Below are positions 1 to 5,431 of a stretch of DNA of 18,285 nucleotides, piece after piece. The translations under genes and the position numbers were made by a program. The notes under the pieces are model-generated. The model had not been told where the DNA came from. It made no database searches and saw only the letters and a program-made list of their open reading frames with translations. Location of the stretch: assembly GCA_038213135.1 (NCBI GenBank), contig JBBQTQ010000052.1:1-18285 (forward strand), in the 5' to 3' direction. Each line of letters starts with the position of its first letter. Positions within the stretch are counted from its first letter, which is position 1. Source of the stretch: JBBQTQ01 sp038213135. Lineage in GTDB: Bacteria; Actinomycetota; Thermoleophilia; Gaiellales; Gaiellaceae.

Positions 1-20
1 GCGTCGCCCCTCGCCCTTGA

Positions 21-37
21 CCAGGCAACCAGCCTGG
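21..37 (-). terminator. Short hairpin downstream of the YbdK-type ligase
   Basis: CCAGGC and GCCTGG form a 6-bp stem with a 5-nt loop, about 30 nt past the stop codon of the leftward ligase gene. No T-tract follows on either strand, so a terminator role is only a guess. Nothing else is seen in bases 1-68. Confidence 0.25.
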
Positions 38-68
38 CCTGCGGACGAGCGCCGCCGCCGGTTTGGTG

Positions 69-1313
69 CTAGCGACCCCGAATTCCAGCAGCATCACTGG
101 AAGAAGCGCCGCCGGCGACTGGCGCGACCTCGGTCGCCTTCGAGATCTCGGCGACGACCTCGACGATGTCGCGGTTCGCGTTGAACACCCGCAGCTGCCG
201 GTCGGCCCCGTTGCCGCGCGAGAGGATCGCCTTGACCCCTTCCAGCTCCGCGTCGCAGCCGAGCTCCTTGGCGTGCGGCTCGAGGTCGCGAAGCGTGCGG
301 CGGACGAGCTGGGCGATCGGCACGCGGTTCCGGCGGCCGGTGACGAGATCCATCACCGGCGCCTCGAGCCCGTAGCGGGCGGCGAGCCACTTGTTCTCGC
401 TCGTCAGGATCCGGTGGAAGGACGGAATCTCCTCGCCTGCGTCGTAGCGCTCCGAGTAGAGCTTGACGAGCGACTGGCAGAAGGCGGTGATCGCAATCGC
501 GTCCTCGAGCCGGGTGATCGCGTCGCAGATCCGGATCTCGATCGTTCCCAGCCGCGGGTGGAGGCGGATGTCCCACCAGATGTGCGTGTAGTCGGCGATG
601 CAGCCGGTGCGCTCGAGCTGACCGACGACCTCCGCGTAGTCGGCGTAGTCGCGGAAGCGCGGCGGCGGTCCCGAGCGCGGGAAGGCGGCGAAGACGAGCT
701 GTCTTGTCGAGGCGAGCCCGGTCGGCTCGCCGCGCCAGAACGGGGAGCTGGCGGAGAGCCCGAGCAGCTGTGGCAGGTGGACGACGAGCCCGTTGACGAC
801 GCGGATCGCCTTCTCGGGATCGTCGACGGCGACGTGGACGTGCAGGCCGAAGATCAGCTCGCGGCGGGCGACGTACTGCATCTGGTCGATCAGCTGGCGG
901 TAGCGGTCTCGGGCGGTGATCCGCTGCCGTTCGTAGAGGCTGAACGGATGCGTGCCGGCCGAGCCGACCCGCAGGCCCTGCTCGTGCGCGATCTGGGTGA
1001 CGTAGCCGCGCAGCTTGCGGAGCTCCGTGACGACCTCCGGGACGTTCCGGCAGACCGGGGTCGCGATCTCGACGGTCGATTGCATCAGCTCGGCGTTGAT
1101 TCGCTCCTCGAGCTCGTGCCCGGAGACGGCTTCGAGCACCGTCTCGACGTGCTGGACGAGGTCGAAGGTCTCGGAGTCGAGGAGCATGTACTCCTCCTCG
1201 ACCCCCAGCGTGTAGGGGCCGCTCTTGCCGAAGCGGTGGTCGAGCACGCTTCCGCCCGGCGGGAAGTGGGAGCCCTTGCCGGTGATCGTCGGAGGTGTGA
1301 ATTGCCCGCTCAT
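69..1313 (-). CDS. GCS2-family (YbdK/EgtA-like) carboxylate-amine ligase
   Basis: A 414-aa protein of the glutamate-cysteine ligase 2 family, ATP-dependent cytosolic ligases that join a carboxylate (typically glutamate) to an amine; some members make gamma-glutamylcysteine, and the true substrate of YbdK-type members is often unknown. Near residue 36 it has the GVEEEYMLLD signature, whose acidic residues bind metal-ATP. A histidine-rich HVHVAV strand follows mid-protein, and then the family segment DIRLHPRLGTIEIRICD. Length is normal. The frame stays open far upstream, but homology begins only at the ATG at 1313, just before MSGQFTPP. That ATG also sits 6 nt after a GATACT hexamer, which suggests a leaderless start. 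It lies 14 bp downstream of the RidA-like gene on the same strand and may also be read from that promoter. The family call is solid; the choice between EgtA-like and YbdK-like activity is not. Confidence 0.88.
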   Translation of the reverse strand: MSGQFTPPTITGKGSHFPPGGSVLDHRFGKSGPYTLGVEEEYMLLDSETFDLVQHVETVLEAVSGHELEERINAELMQSTVEIATPVCRNVPEVVTELRKLRGYVTQIAHEQGLRVGSAGTHPFSLYERQRITARDRYRQLIDQMQYVARRELIFGLHVHVAVDDPEKAIRVVNGLVVHLPQLLGLSASSPFWRGEPTGLASTRQLVFAAFPRSGPPPRFRDYADYAEVVGQLERTGCIADYTHIWWDIRLHPRLGTIEIRICDAITRLEDAIAITAFCQSLVKLYSERYDAGEEIPSFHRILTSENKWLAARYGLEAPVMDLVTGRRNRVPIAQLVRRTLRDLEPHAKELGCDAELEGVKAILSRGNGADRQLRVFNANRDIVEVVAEISKATEVAPVAGGASSSDAAGIRGR

Positions 1314-1325
1314 CGCGGGAGTATC
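1314..1325 (-). promoter_or_regulatory. Candidate leaderless -10 box of the ligase
   Basis: On the minus strand GATACT lies at 1325-1320, followed by 6 nt and the ATG at 1313. The neighbouring RidA gene has the identical GATACT-N6-ATG arrangement. No convincing -35 box is visible. Confidence 0.4.
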
Positions 1326-1327
1326 GC

Positions 1328-1720
1328 TCAGGAGATCAGTGCTTCGGCCTCGATCTCGACCAGCCAGCGCGGGTCGAGCAGGCCGGCGACGACGAGCGCG
1401 GTCGTGACGGGCCGCGCCTCGCGAAAGACCTCGCCGTGCGCGCGGCCGACTTCCTCGATGTCGTCGGCGCTGAGCAGGTAGATGCGCGTGCGCACGACAT
1501 CCTCGGGCTTGGCGCCGAGCTCTTCGAGCGCCTCGACGATGATCTCGAGGCAGCGCTTCGCCTGCCGGTAAGGATCGGCCGGAGGGGCGGAGCGGTCGGC
1601 CATGATCGGTGCGGTGCCCGCGACGAAGACGTGCTTGCCGACGGAGACGGCTCGCGAGTAGCCGACGATGTCGGCGAACGAGGAGGCGGCGGAGACGGAC
1701 TTGCGGGGAGTCGGAGGCAT
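1328..1720 (-). CDS. RidA/YjgF/UK114-family protein
   Basis: A 130-aa protein, the usual size of the RidA superfamily. These are cytosolic trimers; archetypal RidA hydrolyses reactive enamine/imine intermediates made by PLP enzymes. Visible family features are VGKHVFVAGTAP near residues 27-38, VVRTRIYL near 76-82 and the C-terminal EARPVTTALVV...VEIEAEA block. R103 in the ARP triplet corresponds to the catalytic carboxylate-binding arginine of RidA, so deaminase activity is plausible, although many subfamilies have other roles. The ATG at 1720 lies 6 nt after a GATACT hexamer. The gene is divergent from the beta-lactamase-fold gene at 1740 and 14 bp upstream of the YbdK-type ligase, with which it probably forms a transcription unit. 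Confidence 0.9.
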   Translation of the reverse strand: MPPTPRKSVSAASSFADIVGYSRAVSVGKHVFVAGTAPIMADRSAPPADPYRQAKRCLEIIVEALEELGAKPEDVVRTRIYLLSADDIEEVGRAHGEVFREARPVTTALVVAGLLDPRWLVEIEAEALIS

Positions 1721-1739
1721 CGGCGTAGTATCGCCCGCC
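1721..1739. promoter_or_regulatory. 19-bp divergent promoter region with overlapping -10 boxes
   Basis: Only 19 bp separate the RidA ATG (minus, 1720) from the hydrolase GTG (plus, 1740). The minus strand carries GATACT at 1732-1727, 6 nt before the ATG. The plus strand carries TAGTAT at 1726-1731, 8 nt before the GTG. The two hexamers overlap, leaving no room for a ribosome-binding site on either side, as expected for leaderless mRNAs. Confidence 0.45.
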
Positions 1740-2555
1740 GTGGAGGCGCTGCGTCAGCTCGACGGTTGGCCGGCGCGGCACGCCGCCGCGGCCGTGCTCG
1801 GGGCGGGCGGCGAGCTGGGGTCACACGGCGATCGGAGCCTCGTGCTCCGCTGGGCCTCTGTGACGAAGCCCGTCACGGCGCTGGCCTGCCTCGTCGCCGC
1901 GGAAGAGGGAACGATCGACCTCGACGAGCCGGCCGGTCCGCCCGGCGCGACCGTGAGGCATCTGCTGGCACATGCCTCTGGCTTGCCGTTCGAGGGGCGC
2001 ACGCCGATCTCGCGGCCGGGGGCGCGGCGCATCTACTCGAACTCGGGTTTCGAAGCGGTCGCCGAGCATCTGGCCGAACGCGCCGAGATGCCGTTCGCCG
2101 ACTACCTTCGCGCGGGCGTTCTGCAGCCGCTCGGCCTTGGCGCCGAGCTGCGCGGCTCGCCCGCGGCCGATCTCTGGGGCTCGCTCGACGACCTGGTCGG
2201 CTTCGCGCGCGAGCTGCTCGCGCCCACGCTCGTGGCACCCGAGACGCTCGCCGAGGCGACCTCCGTCCAGTTCCCCGGTCTCGTCGGCGTCCTCCCCGAC
2301 TTCGGCCGCATGGACCCGAACGACTGGGGGCTCGGCTTCGAGCTCAGGGACGCGAAGGAGCCGCACTGGACGGGCCGGCTCAACTCGCCGCGGACGTTCG
2401 GCCACTTCGGCGGCAGCGGCACCTTCCTCTGGATCGACCCCGAGCCCGGCCTCGCCTGCGCGTGCCTGACCGACCTCGAGTTCGGGCCGTGGGCGAAAGA
2501 AGCCTGGCCGCGTCTCGCGGACGCCGTGCTCGCCGAAACGAGCCCTGGCCTCTAG
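1740..2555 (+). CDS. Serine beta-lactamase-fold hydrolase (class C / PBP-like family)
   Basis: A 271-aa protein of the beta-lactamase/penicillin-binding-like superfamily, which contains esterases, DD-peptidases and beta-lactamases. All three active-site elements are visible. The nucleophile motif SVTK (S40, K43) lies in WASVTKPVTALA. The YSN motif is at 99-101 in RIYSNSGF. HFGGSG at 222-227 replaces the KTG triad, as is common in this family. A HASGLPF segment (78-84) is also typical. It is shorter than most members (350-400 aa), and no signal peptide is seen, so it is probably cytosolic. I chose the GTG at 1740 because upstream in-frame sequence would run into the divergent gene and because a TAGTAT hexamer sits 8 nt before it. 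The substrate cannot be inferred. Confidence 0.82.
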   Translation: MEALRQLDGWPARHAAAAVLGAGGELGSHGDRSLVLRWASVTKPVTALACLVAAEEGTIDLDEPAGPPGATVRHLLAHASGLPFEGRTPISRPGARRIYSNSGFEAVAEHLAERAEMPFADYLRAGVLQPLGLGAELRGSPAADLWGSLDDLVGFARELLAPTLVAPETLAEATSVQFPGLVGVLPDFGRMDPNDWGLGFELRDAKEPHWTGRLNSPRTFGHFGGSGTFLWIDPEPGLACACLTDLEFGPWAKEAWPRLADAVLAETSPGL

Positions 2556-2580
2556 GGTCAAGCCAAGCCGAGTCCAGACG

Positions 2581-2672
2581 GGACAACCCGGTGACAGTCA
2601 CCGTTCGTCGCCCTCCGCGCCGGCGCAGCGGCGGTGGCGTCCGCTATGGACTTGTCCTGTGACTGTCACCGG
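2581..2672. repeat. Pair of GGTGACAGTCAC palindromes in inverted orientation
   Basis: CGGTGACAGTCACCG (2589-2603) is a palindrome with a one-base centre. Its core recurs inverted as GTGACTGTCACCGG (2659-2672). A GGACAA/TTGTCC pair lies beside them (2581-2586 and 2653-2658). They occupy the 200-bp gap between convergent genes. They could be REP-like intergenic repeats or protein-binding sites; the sequence alone does not decide. Confidence 0.45.
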
Positions 2673-2702
2673 CGTAGGCCGAGCGGGACGCGGCCGAAGC
2701 GG

Positions 2703-2738
2703 TCGGGCCTCGCCGACCTTTCGGTCGGCGAGGCCCGA
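2703..2738. terminator. 16-bp perfect hairpin between convergent genes
   Basis: The arms 2703-2718 and 2723-2738 are perfectly complementary (TCGGGCCTCGCCGACC and its complement) around a TTTC loop. The hairpin lies between the plus-strand hydrolase (ends 2555) and the minus-strand cNMP-domain gene (ends 2756), so it can serve as a bidirectional terminator. It lacks a T-tract, as is usual for GC-rich actinobacterial terminators. Confidence 0.75.
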
Positions 2739-2755
2739 GTGACTGCTAGCCGCAG

Positions 2756-3118
2756 CTAGTCGTCAGCGAAGAGCGGGCGCACGAACTCGTCGAAGGTCGC
2801 CCAGTCGCAGCTGGCGACTGTGGCCGGCGTCAGCGCGCGCACCGATGCCGTCCTCGGAATCTCCATTGCCAGCGCCACCTCGCCGAAGTAGTCGCCGGGG
2901 CGCAGCACGCGACGAGCGCCGAGCGCGGCCTGGCTGACGGAGAGCATCCCGGAGAGGACGACGTAGAAGCGCTCGCCCTCCTCACCTTCGCTGACGACCG
3001 CCTGGCCGGGAGCGACCTGCTCGCGGCGCATCTTCGTGGCGAGCTTCGCTAGCGTCTCGCCGGGCAGTTCGGCAAAGAGCCCGATGCGTGAGAACTCGTG
3101 CGCGTGCCGCGGGCTCAT
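2756..3118 (-). CDS. Stand-alone cyclic nucleotide-binding domain protein
   Basis: A 120-aa protein consisting of one cNMP-binding (CAP_ED-type) domain with no DNA-binding or catalytic domain. The phosphate-binding cassette reads GDYFGEVALAMEIPRTASV (about residues 75-93), with the conserved Gly-Glu (79-80) and the Arg that contacts the cyclic phosphate (R89). EGEEGERFYVVLSG (44-57) is the usual preceding strand-turn. Its ATG overlaps the TGA of the lipid-kinase gene upstream (ATGA, 3118-3115), so translation is probably coupled. This suggests that the domain senses a cyclic nucleotide for, or together with, the kinase. Whether it binds cAMP, cGMP or nothing is unknown. Confidence 0.85.
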   Translation of the reverse strand: MSPRHAHEFSRIGLFAELPGETLAKLATKMRREQVAPGQAVVSEGEEGERFYVVLSGMLSVSQAALGARRVLRPGDYFGEVALAMEIPRTASVRALTPATVASCDWATFDEFVRPLFADD

Positions 3119-3903
3119 CCCGGGCCCAGTAGCCGCAGCGCGCCCCGCTCGATCGTCACCACGGCCTCGTCGCCGAGCACGAGGGACTCGCCGTCCAACG
3201 CCGCCGGTGCGCGGCGGTCGAAGCGGAGCTCGAAGCGCTCGCTTGTCTCCTCCTGCCAGGTTCTCGGTAGAACTCCGTCGGCCGAGTAGAGGTGGAGCAA
3301 CCCTCCGTCGAGGCGGTCGCGTGCGCCGAGCGAGAAGAGGCTGAGGTCGTACGAGTTGTTCGCGAGGAGCAAGATCCGCGAATGCAGCGGCCGGCCGTTC
3401 ACCTCGACCCGTAGCCGTTGGTGAGTCCCGAGAGCGAGCCACAGCGCCCGCCCGGCAGCCAGTGTCTGCCGACGCCTCCGATGTCGTTCGCGCCGGTGTA
3501 CGAGCGTGCCGTAGATCCCGACCGAGAGGTTGTTCAGGAAGACATGGCCGTCGACGCGGCCGACGTCGATCATCCGTTCCTGGCCGTCGAACGCGGCGAG
3601 CGCCGCGATTGGATCGCTGCGATCGAGTCCCGCGTCGCGAGCAAAGTGGTTCCGCGTCCCGAACGGCACGCAGACGAAGGGCAGCCCGCGCTCGATCGCG
3701 ACCCCGGCGACCTTGCCCAGCGAGCCGTCGCCGCCGGCCACTCCCAGCGCCTCGGCATCGGCTTCCCGCGCCAGCTCCTCGACCTCGTCGCCAGCGGCGA
3801 GCACATGGACGGCGATCCCGCGGCGCTCGGCCTCGGCCCGCAGCTCCTCGACGCTCGGAGACGCGTCGCCGGAGCGTGGATTGACGAACAGGTGGCCCCT
3901 CAC
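3115..3903 (-). CDS. Diacylglycerol kinase-family (DAGK/YegS-like) lipid kinase
   Basis: A 262-aa protein of the DAGK catalytic family, which phosphorylates membrane lipids such as diacylglycerol using ATP. The N-terminal HLFVNPRSG (4-12) is the family opening. AGGDGSLG (56-63) is the nucleotide-binding GGDGT-type loop, and PFGTRNHFARDAG (80-92) is the second signature. FLNNLSVGIYG and LLLANNSYDL belong to the C-terminal beta-sandwich. It is slightly shorter than typical members (about 290-300 aa). The start is the GTG at 3903 (MRGHLFVNP). The stop overlaps the start of the cNMP-domain gene. Family assignment is firm; the lipid substrate is not known. Confidence 0.87.
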   Translation of the reverse strand: MRGHLFVNPRSGDASPSVEELRAEAERRGIAVHVLAAGDEVEELAREADAEALGVAGGDGSLGKVAGVAIERGLPFVCVPFGTRNHFARDAGLDRSDPIAALAAFDGQERMIDVGRVDGHVFLNNLSVGIYGTLVHRRERHRRRRQTLAAGRALWLALGTHQRLRVEVNGRPLHSRILLLANNSYDLSLFSLGARDRLDGGLLHLYSADGVLPRTWQEETSERFELRFDRRAPAALDGESLVLGDEAVVTIERGALRLLGPG

Positions 3904-3977
3904 CGCGTTTCCAGGCTATAGGCCGCCTGATCGAAAAGATGGGCCATCCGGCCCATGACGAGCGGGCGTCTCGGGGC

Positions 3978-3989
3978 GATTCTTGCCGC
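3978..3989 (+). promoter_or_regulatory. Candidate leaderless -10 box of the 48-aa gene
   Basis: GATTCT at 3978-3983 is followed by 6 nt and then the ATG at 3990, the same spacing as the RidA and ligase genes. It supports the internal ATG rather than the in-frame ATG at 3939. Confidence 0.35.
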
Positions 3990-4136
3990 ATGTACGAAGA
4001 CGGCACGCTCCACCGGCTCGACGAAGACCTCGCAGACGACGCGCTCGAGCTGTGGGCGCGGGCCGGGGTCGCCGAGCTCGAGGAGTATCTGGCGAAGCAC
4101 GCGGCTTTCCTGAGCTTCCTCGAAGCGCTCGACTAG
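3990..4136 (+). CDS. 48-aa acidic hypothetical protein
   Basis: A small protein, MYEDGTLHRLDEDLADDALE and on, rich in Asp, Glu and Leu with predicted helical content (AGVAELEEYLAKHAAFLSFLEAL). I recognise no family. It lies between the divergent lipid kinase (start 3903) and a foldback repeat that begins at the base after its TAG stop. The start is set by a GATTCT hexamer 6 nt upstream; a longer in-frame start at 3939 would add a poorly coding, Arg/Ser-rich stretch. The clean stop, codon bias and acidic amphipathic composition suggest a real gene, perhaps a protein-binding peptide. Confidence 0.5.
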   Translation: MYEDGTLHRLDEDLADDALELWARAGVAELEEYLAKHAAFLSFLEALD

Positions 4137-4304
4137 TAGGAGGACTTGGTGAAACAGTCGCTGAGCCGCCAGGCCGCGCTGCTCGCCCCGATGCTGCGTC
4201 CTCAGTCGCGCCCATATCTCCTCGATATGGGCGCTCCCTGCGTCCTTGCTTCGGAACGAGCATCGCGCCCTGACGACGAGGACCGTTCCACCAAGCCCTC
4301 CTAG
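4137..4304. repeat. Foldback repeat, copy A (~167 bp, MITE-like)
   Basis: The element is bounded by inverted ends. The left end (from 4137, TAGGAGGACTTGGTGAAAC) and the complement of the right end (4303-4281) agree at 20 of 23 positions. Nested inside are CGATGCT/AGCATCG (4189-4195 and 4259-4265) and a central hairpin CGCCCATAT/ATATGGGCG (4209-4217 and 4225-4233). The whole unit can therefore fold on itself. A second copy in opposite orientation, about nine bases in ten identical, lies at 4866-5032. CTAG occurs at both outer edges (4133-4136 and 4301-4304). No protein is encoded, which fits a non-autonomous element or a structured 3' element. Confidence 0.8.
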
Positions 4305-4340
4305 CGTTTACCGCCGCGGCGACGGGGAATCTGTCTGCCC

Positions 4341-4868
4341 ATGTTCAAGCTGAGCTATCTCTGGCGCGGCTTGCCGGGCCACCCGCTCCACCCGCCGCTG
4401 ACCGGCGCGACGATCGGCGCCGACACGGTGGCGTTCGTGCTCGGGATCGCCGACTTCACGGGCATCTCGGACACCACCGCCGCGAAGGGCTGGTGGCTGG
4501 CGCTCGTCGTCGGCCTGATCTTCACCGTCCCGACGGCGCTCACCGGGCTCGTCGACTGGCTCTCGATCACCAGGCGGACGCCGCTCTGGTGGACGGCGAC
4601 GCTGCATCTCCTGACGATGCTCACGGCGACCGCGTGCTTCGCGCTCGCGGCCGGCTTCGGCTACGACAACTACCAGCACGCCGACCTCGGCCCGGCGACG
4701 TTCGCCGCCACGTGCGTCGGCTGGGTGGTGCTGCTGGTCGGAGGATGGCTCGGCGGAACGATCGTCTTCGTCCACGGCATGCGCGTGCTCGGCCTCGTCG
4801 ACGAGCCGACGGCACGCGCCGTCGCGCCGGTCCCGCACCCCGAGAAGCAGGCTGCCGAAGAGGGCTAG
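4341..4868 (+). CDS. DUF2231-family integral membrane protein
   Basis: A 175-aa membrane protein with family hallmarks: an N-terminal HPLHPPLTGATIGADTVAF segment with paired histidines, and a C-terminal GGWLGGTIVFVHGMRV segment. About four hydrophobic helices are visible (roughly 23-40, 49-72, 85-108 and 117-146), so it is predicted to sit in the cytoplasmic membrane. The biochemical function of DUF2231 proteins is not established; the conserved histidines suggest metal or haem contact, which is inference. The ATG at 4341 follows a weak GAATCT hexamer by 8 nt. The gene is bracketed by two inverted copies of a foldback repeat, and its TAG stop (4866-4868) is shared with the edge of the second copy. 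Confidence 0.85.
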   Translation: MFKLSYLWRGLPGHPLHPPLTGATIGADTVAFVLGIADFTGISDTTAAKGWWLALVVGLIFTVPTALTGLVDWLSITRRTPLWWTATLHLLTMLTATACFALAAGFGYDNYQHADLGPATFAATCVGWVVLLVGGWLGGTIVFVHGMRVLGLVDEPTARAVAPVPHPEKQAAEEG

Positions 4869-5032
4869 GAGGGCTTGGCGGAACGGTTCTCGGCGTCAGG
4901 GTGCGATGCTCGTTCCGAGGCAAGGACGCAGGGAGCGCTCACATGCGGGCATATGGGCGCGACCGAGGACGCTGCATCGGGGCGAGCAGCGCGGCCTGGC
5001 GGCTTAGCGACTGTTTCGCCAAGCCCTCCGTA
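4866..5032. repeat. Foldback repeat, copy B (inverted relative to copy A)
   Basis: The reverse complement of this segment matches copy A along its whole length with about 10% differences, concentrated at the central loop. Its central hairpin is still largely pairable despite changes. It starts at the stop codon of the DUF2231 gene and ends just before the stop codon of the convergent thioredoxin gene (5033-5035). It thus fills the whole gap between two convergent genes. CTAG again occurs at 4865-4868 and 5033-5036. Confidence 0.8.
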
Positions 5033-5350
5033 CTAGCTCGCCAGGCCGAGCGCTTTCTCGAGCGCTCCCTTGGGCTGGGCGCCGATCGCTGCGGCCGCGG
5101 GCTCGCCGCCCTTGAAGAGGATCACCGTCGGGATCGACTGCACGCCGTAGCGCTGCGCCAGGCCCTGCTCCTCGTCGATGTTCACCTTGACGAGCTTGAG
5201 CTCCTCGCCTCGCTCCTCGACGATCCGGTCGAGCACCGGCGAGACCGCGTGGCACGGCCCGCACCACTCGGCCCAGAAGTCGACGAGCACCGCCTTGTCG
5301 CTCTTCAGGACTTCGAGCTCGAACGTTGCCTCGGTTACCGAGTTCGCCAT
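5033..5350 (-). CDS. trxA: Thioredoxin
   Basis: A 105-aa single-domain thioredoxin, full length and cytosolic, without a signal peptide. The redox site is WAEWCGPC with C30 and C33, and the cis-proline is P74 in QSIPTVILF. It reduces disulfides in target proteins and is recycled by thioredoxin reductase, which is not in this window. The ATG at 5350 is preceded by AAAGGAA at good spacing, so this gene has a normal ribosome-binding site, unlike several neighbours. It is divergent from ileS, with 81 bp between the starts, and convergent with the DUF2231 gene across repeat copy B. It could be one of several thioredoxin paralogs, so the symbol names the type. Confidence 0.95.
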   Translation of the reverse strand: MANSVTEATFELEVLKSDKAVLVDFWAEWCGPCHAVSPVLDRIVEERGEELKLVKVNIDEEQGLAQRYGVQSIPTVILFKGGEPAAAAIGAQPKGALEKALGLAS

Positions 5351-5387
5351 TTGGTTCCTTTCGCTGGAGGTCTTCTCTTACAACGCC

Positions 5388-5424
5388 AGGGCCAGCCGGC
5401 GCTCTTCCCGGCTGGCCCTAGAAT
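5388..5424 (+). promoter_or_regulatory. Inverted repeat plus -10 box upstream of ileS
   Basis: The arms AGGGCCAGCCGG (5388-5399) and CCGGCTGGCCCT (5408-5419) are perfect 12-bp complements around an 8-nt spacer. The right arm ends inside TAGAAT (5419-5424), which lies 7 nt before the ileS ATG. Such a palindrome is placed where it could act as an operator on ileS, or as a hairpin in leftward transcripts. No T-box leader fits in the 81-bp gap. Confidence 0.5.
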
Positions 5425-5431
5425 CGAACGC

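Noticed and set aside
1314..1781. N-terminal extension of the YbdK-type ligase to 570 aa
   Set aside because: The extra segment is Arg-rich, overlaps the RidA gene in another frame, and family homology starts just after the ATG at 1313.
63..2662. Long plus-strand open frames opposite the ligase and RidA genes and across the hydrolase
   Set aside because: High GC content creates long antisense frames. Their translations are Arg/Asp/Ala-rich and match no family, while the other frames carry clear domain motifs.
4137..5032. Composite transposon carrying DUF2231
   Set aside because: The flanking repeats encode no transposase, are ~167 bp and each has its own terminal repeats, so two independent insertions are simpler.
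4493..5431. N-terminal extension of IleRS upstream of 5432
   Set aside because: It would run through the DUF2231 gene, a foldback repeat and antisense to trxA; the synthetase fold begins directly after the ATG at 5432.
5351..5431. T-box riboswitch controlling ileS
   Set aside because: Only 81 bp separate trxA and ileS starts and no specifier stem or T-box sequence is visible.
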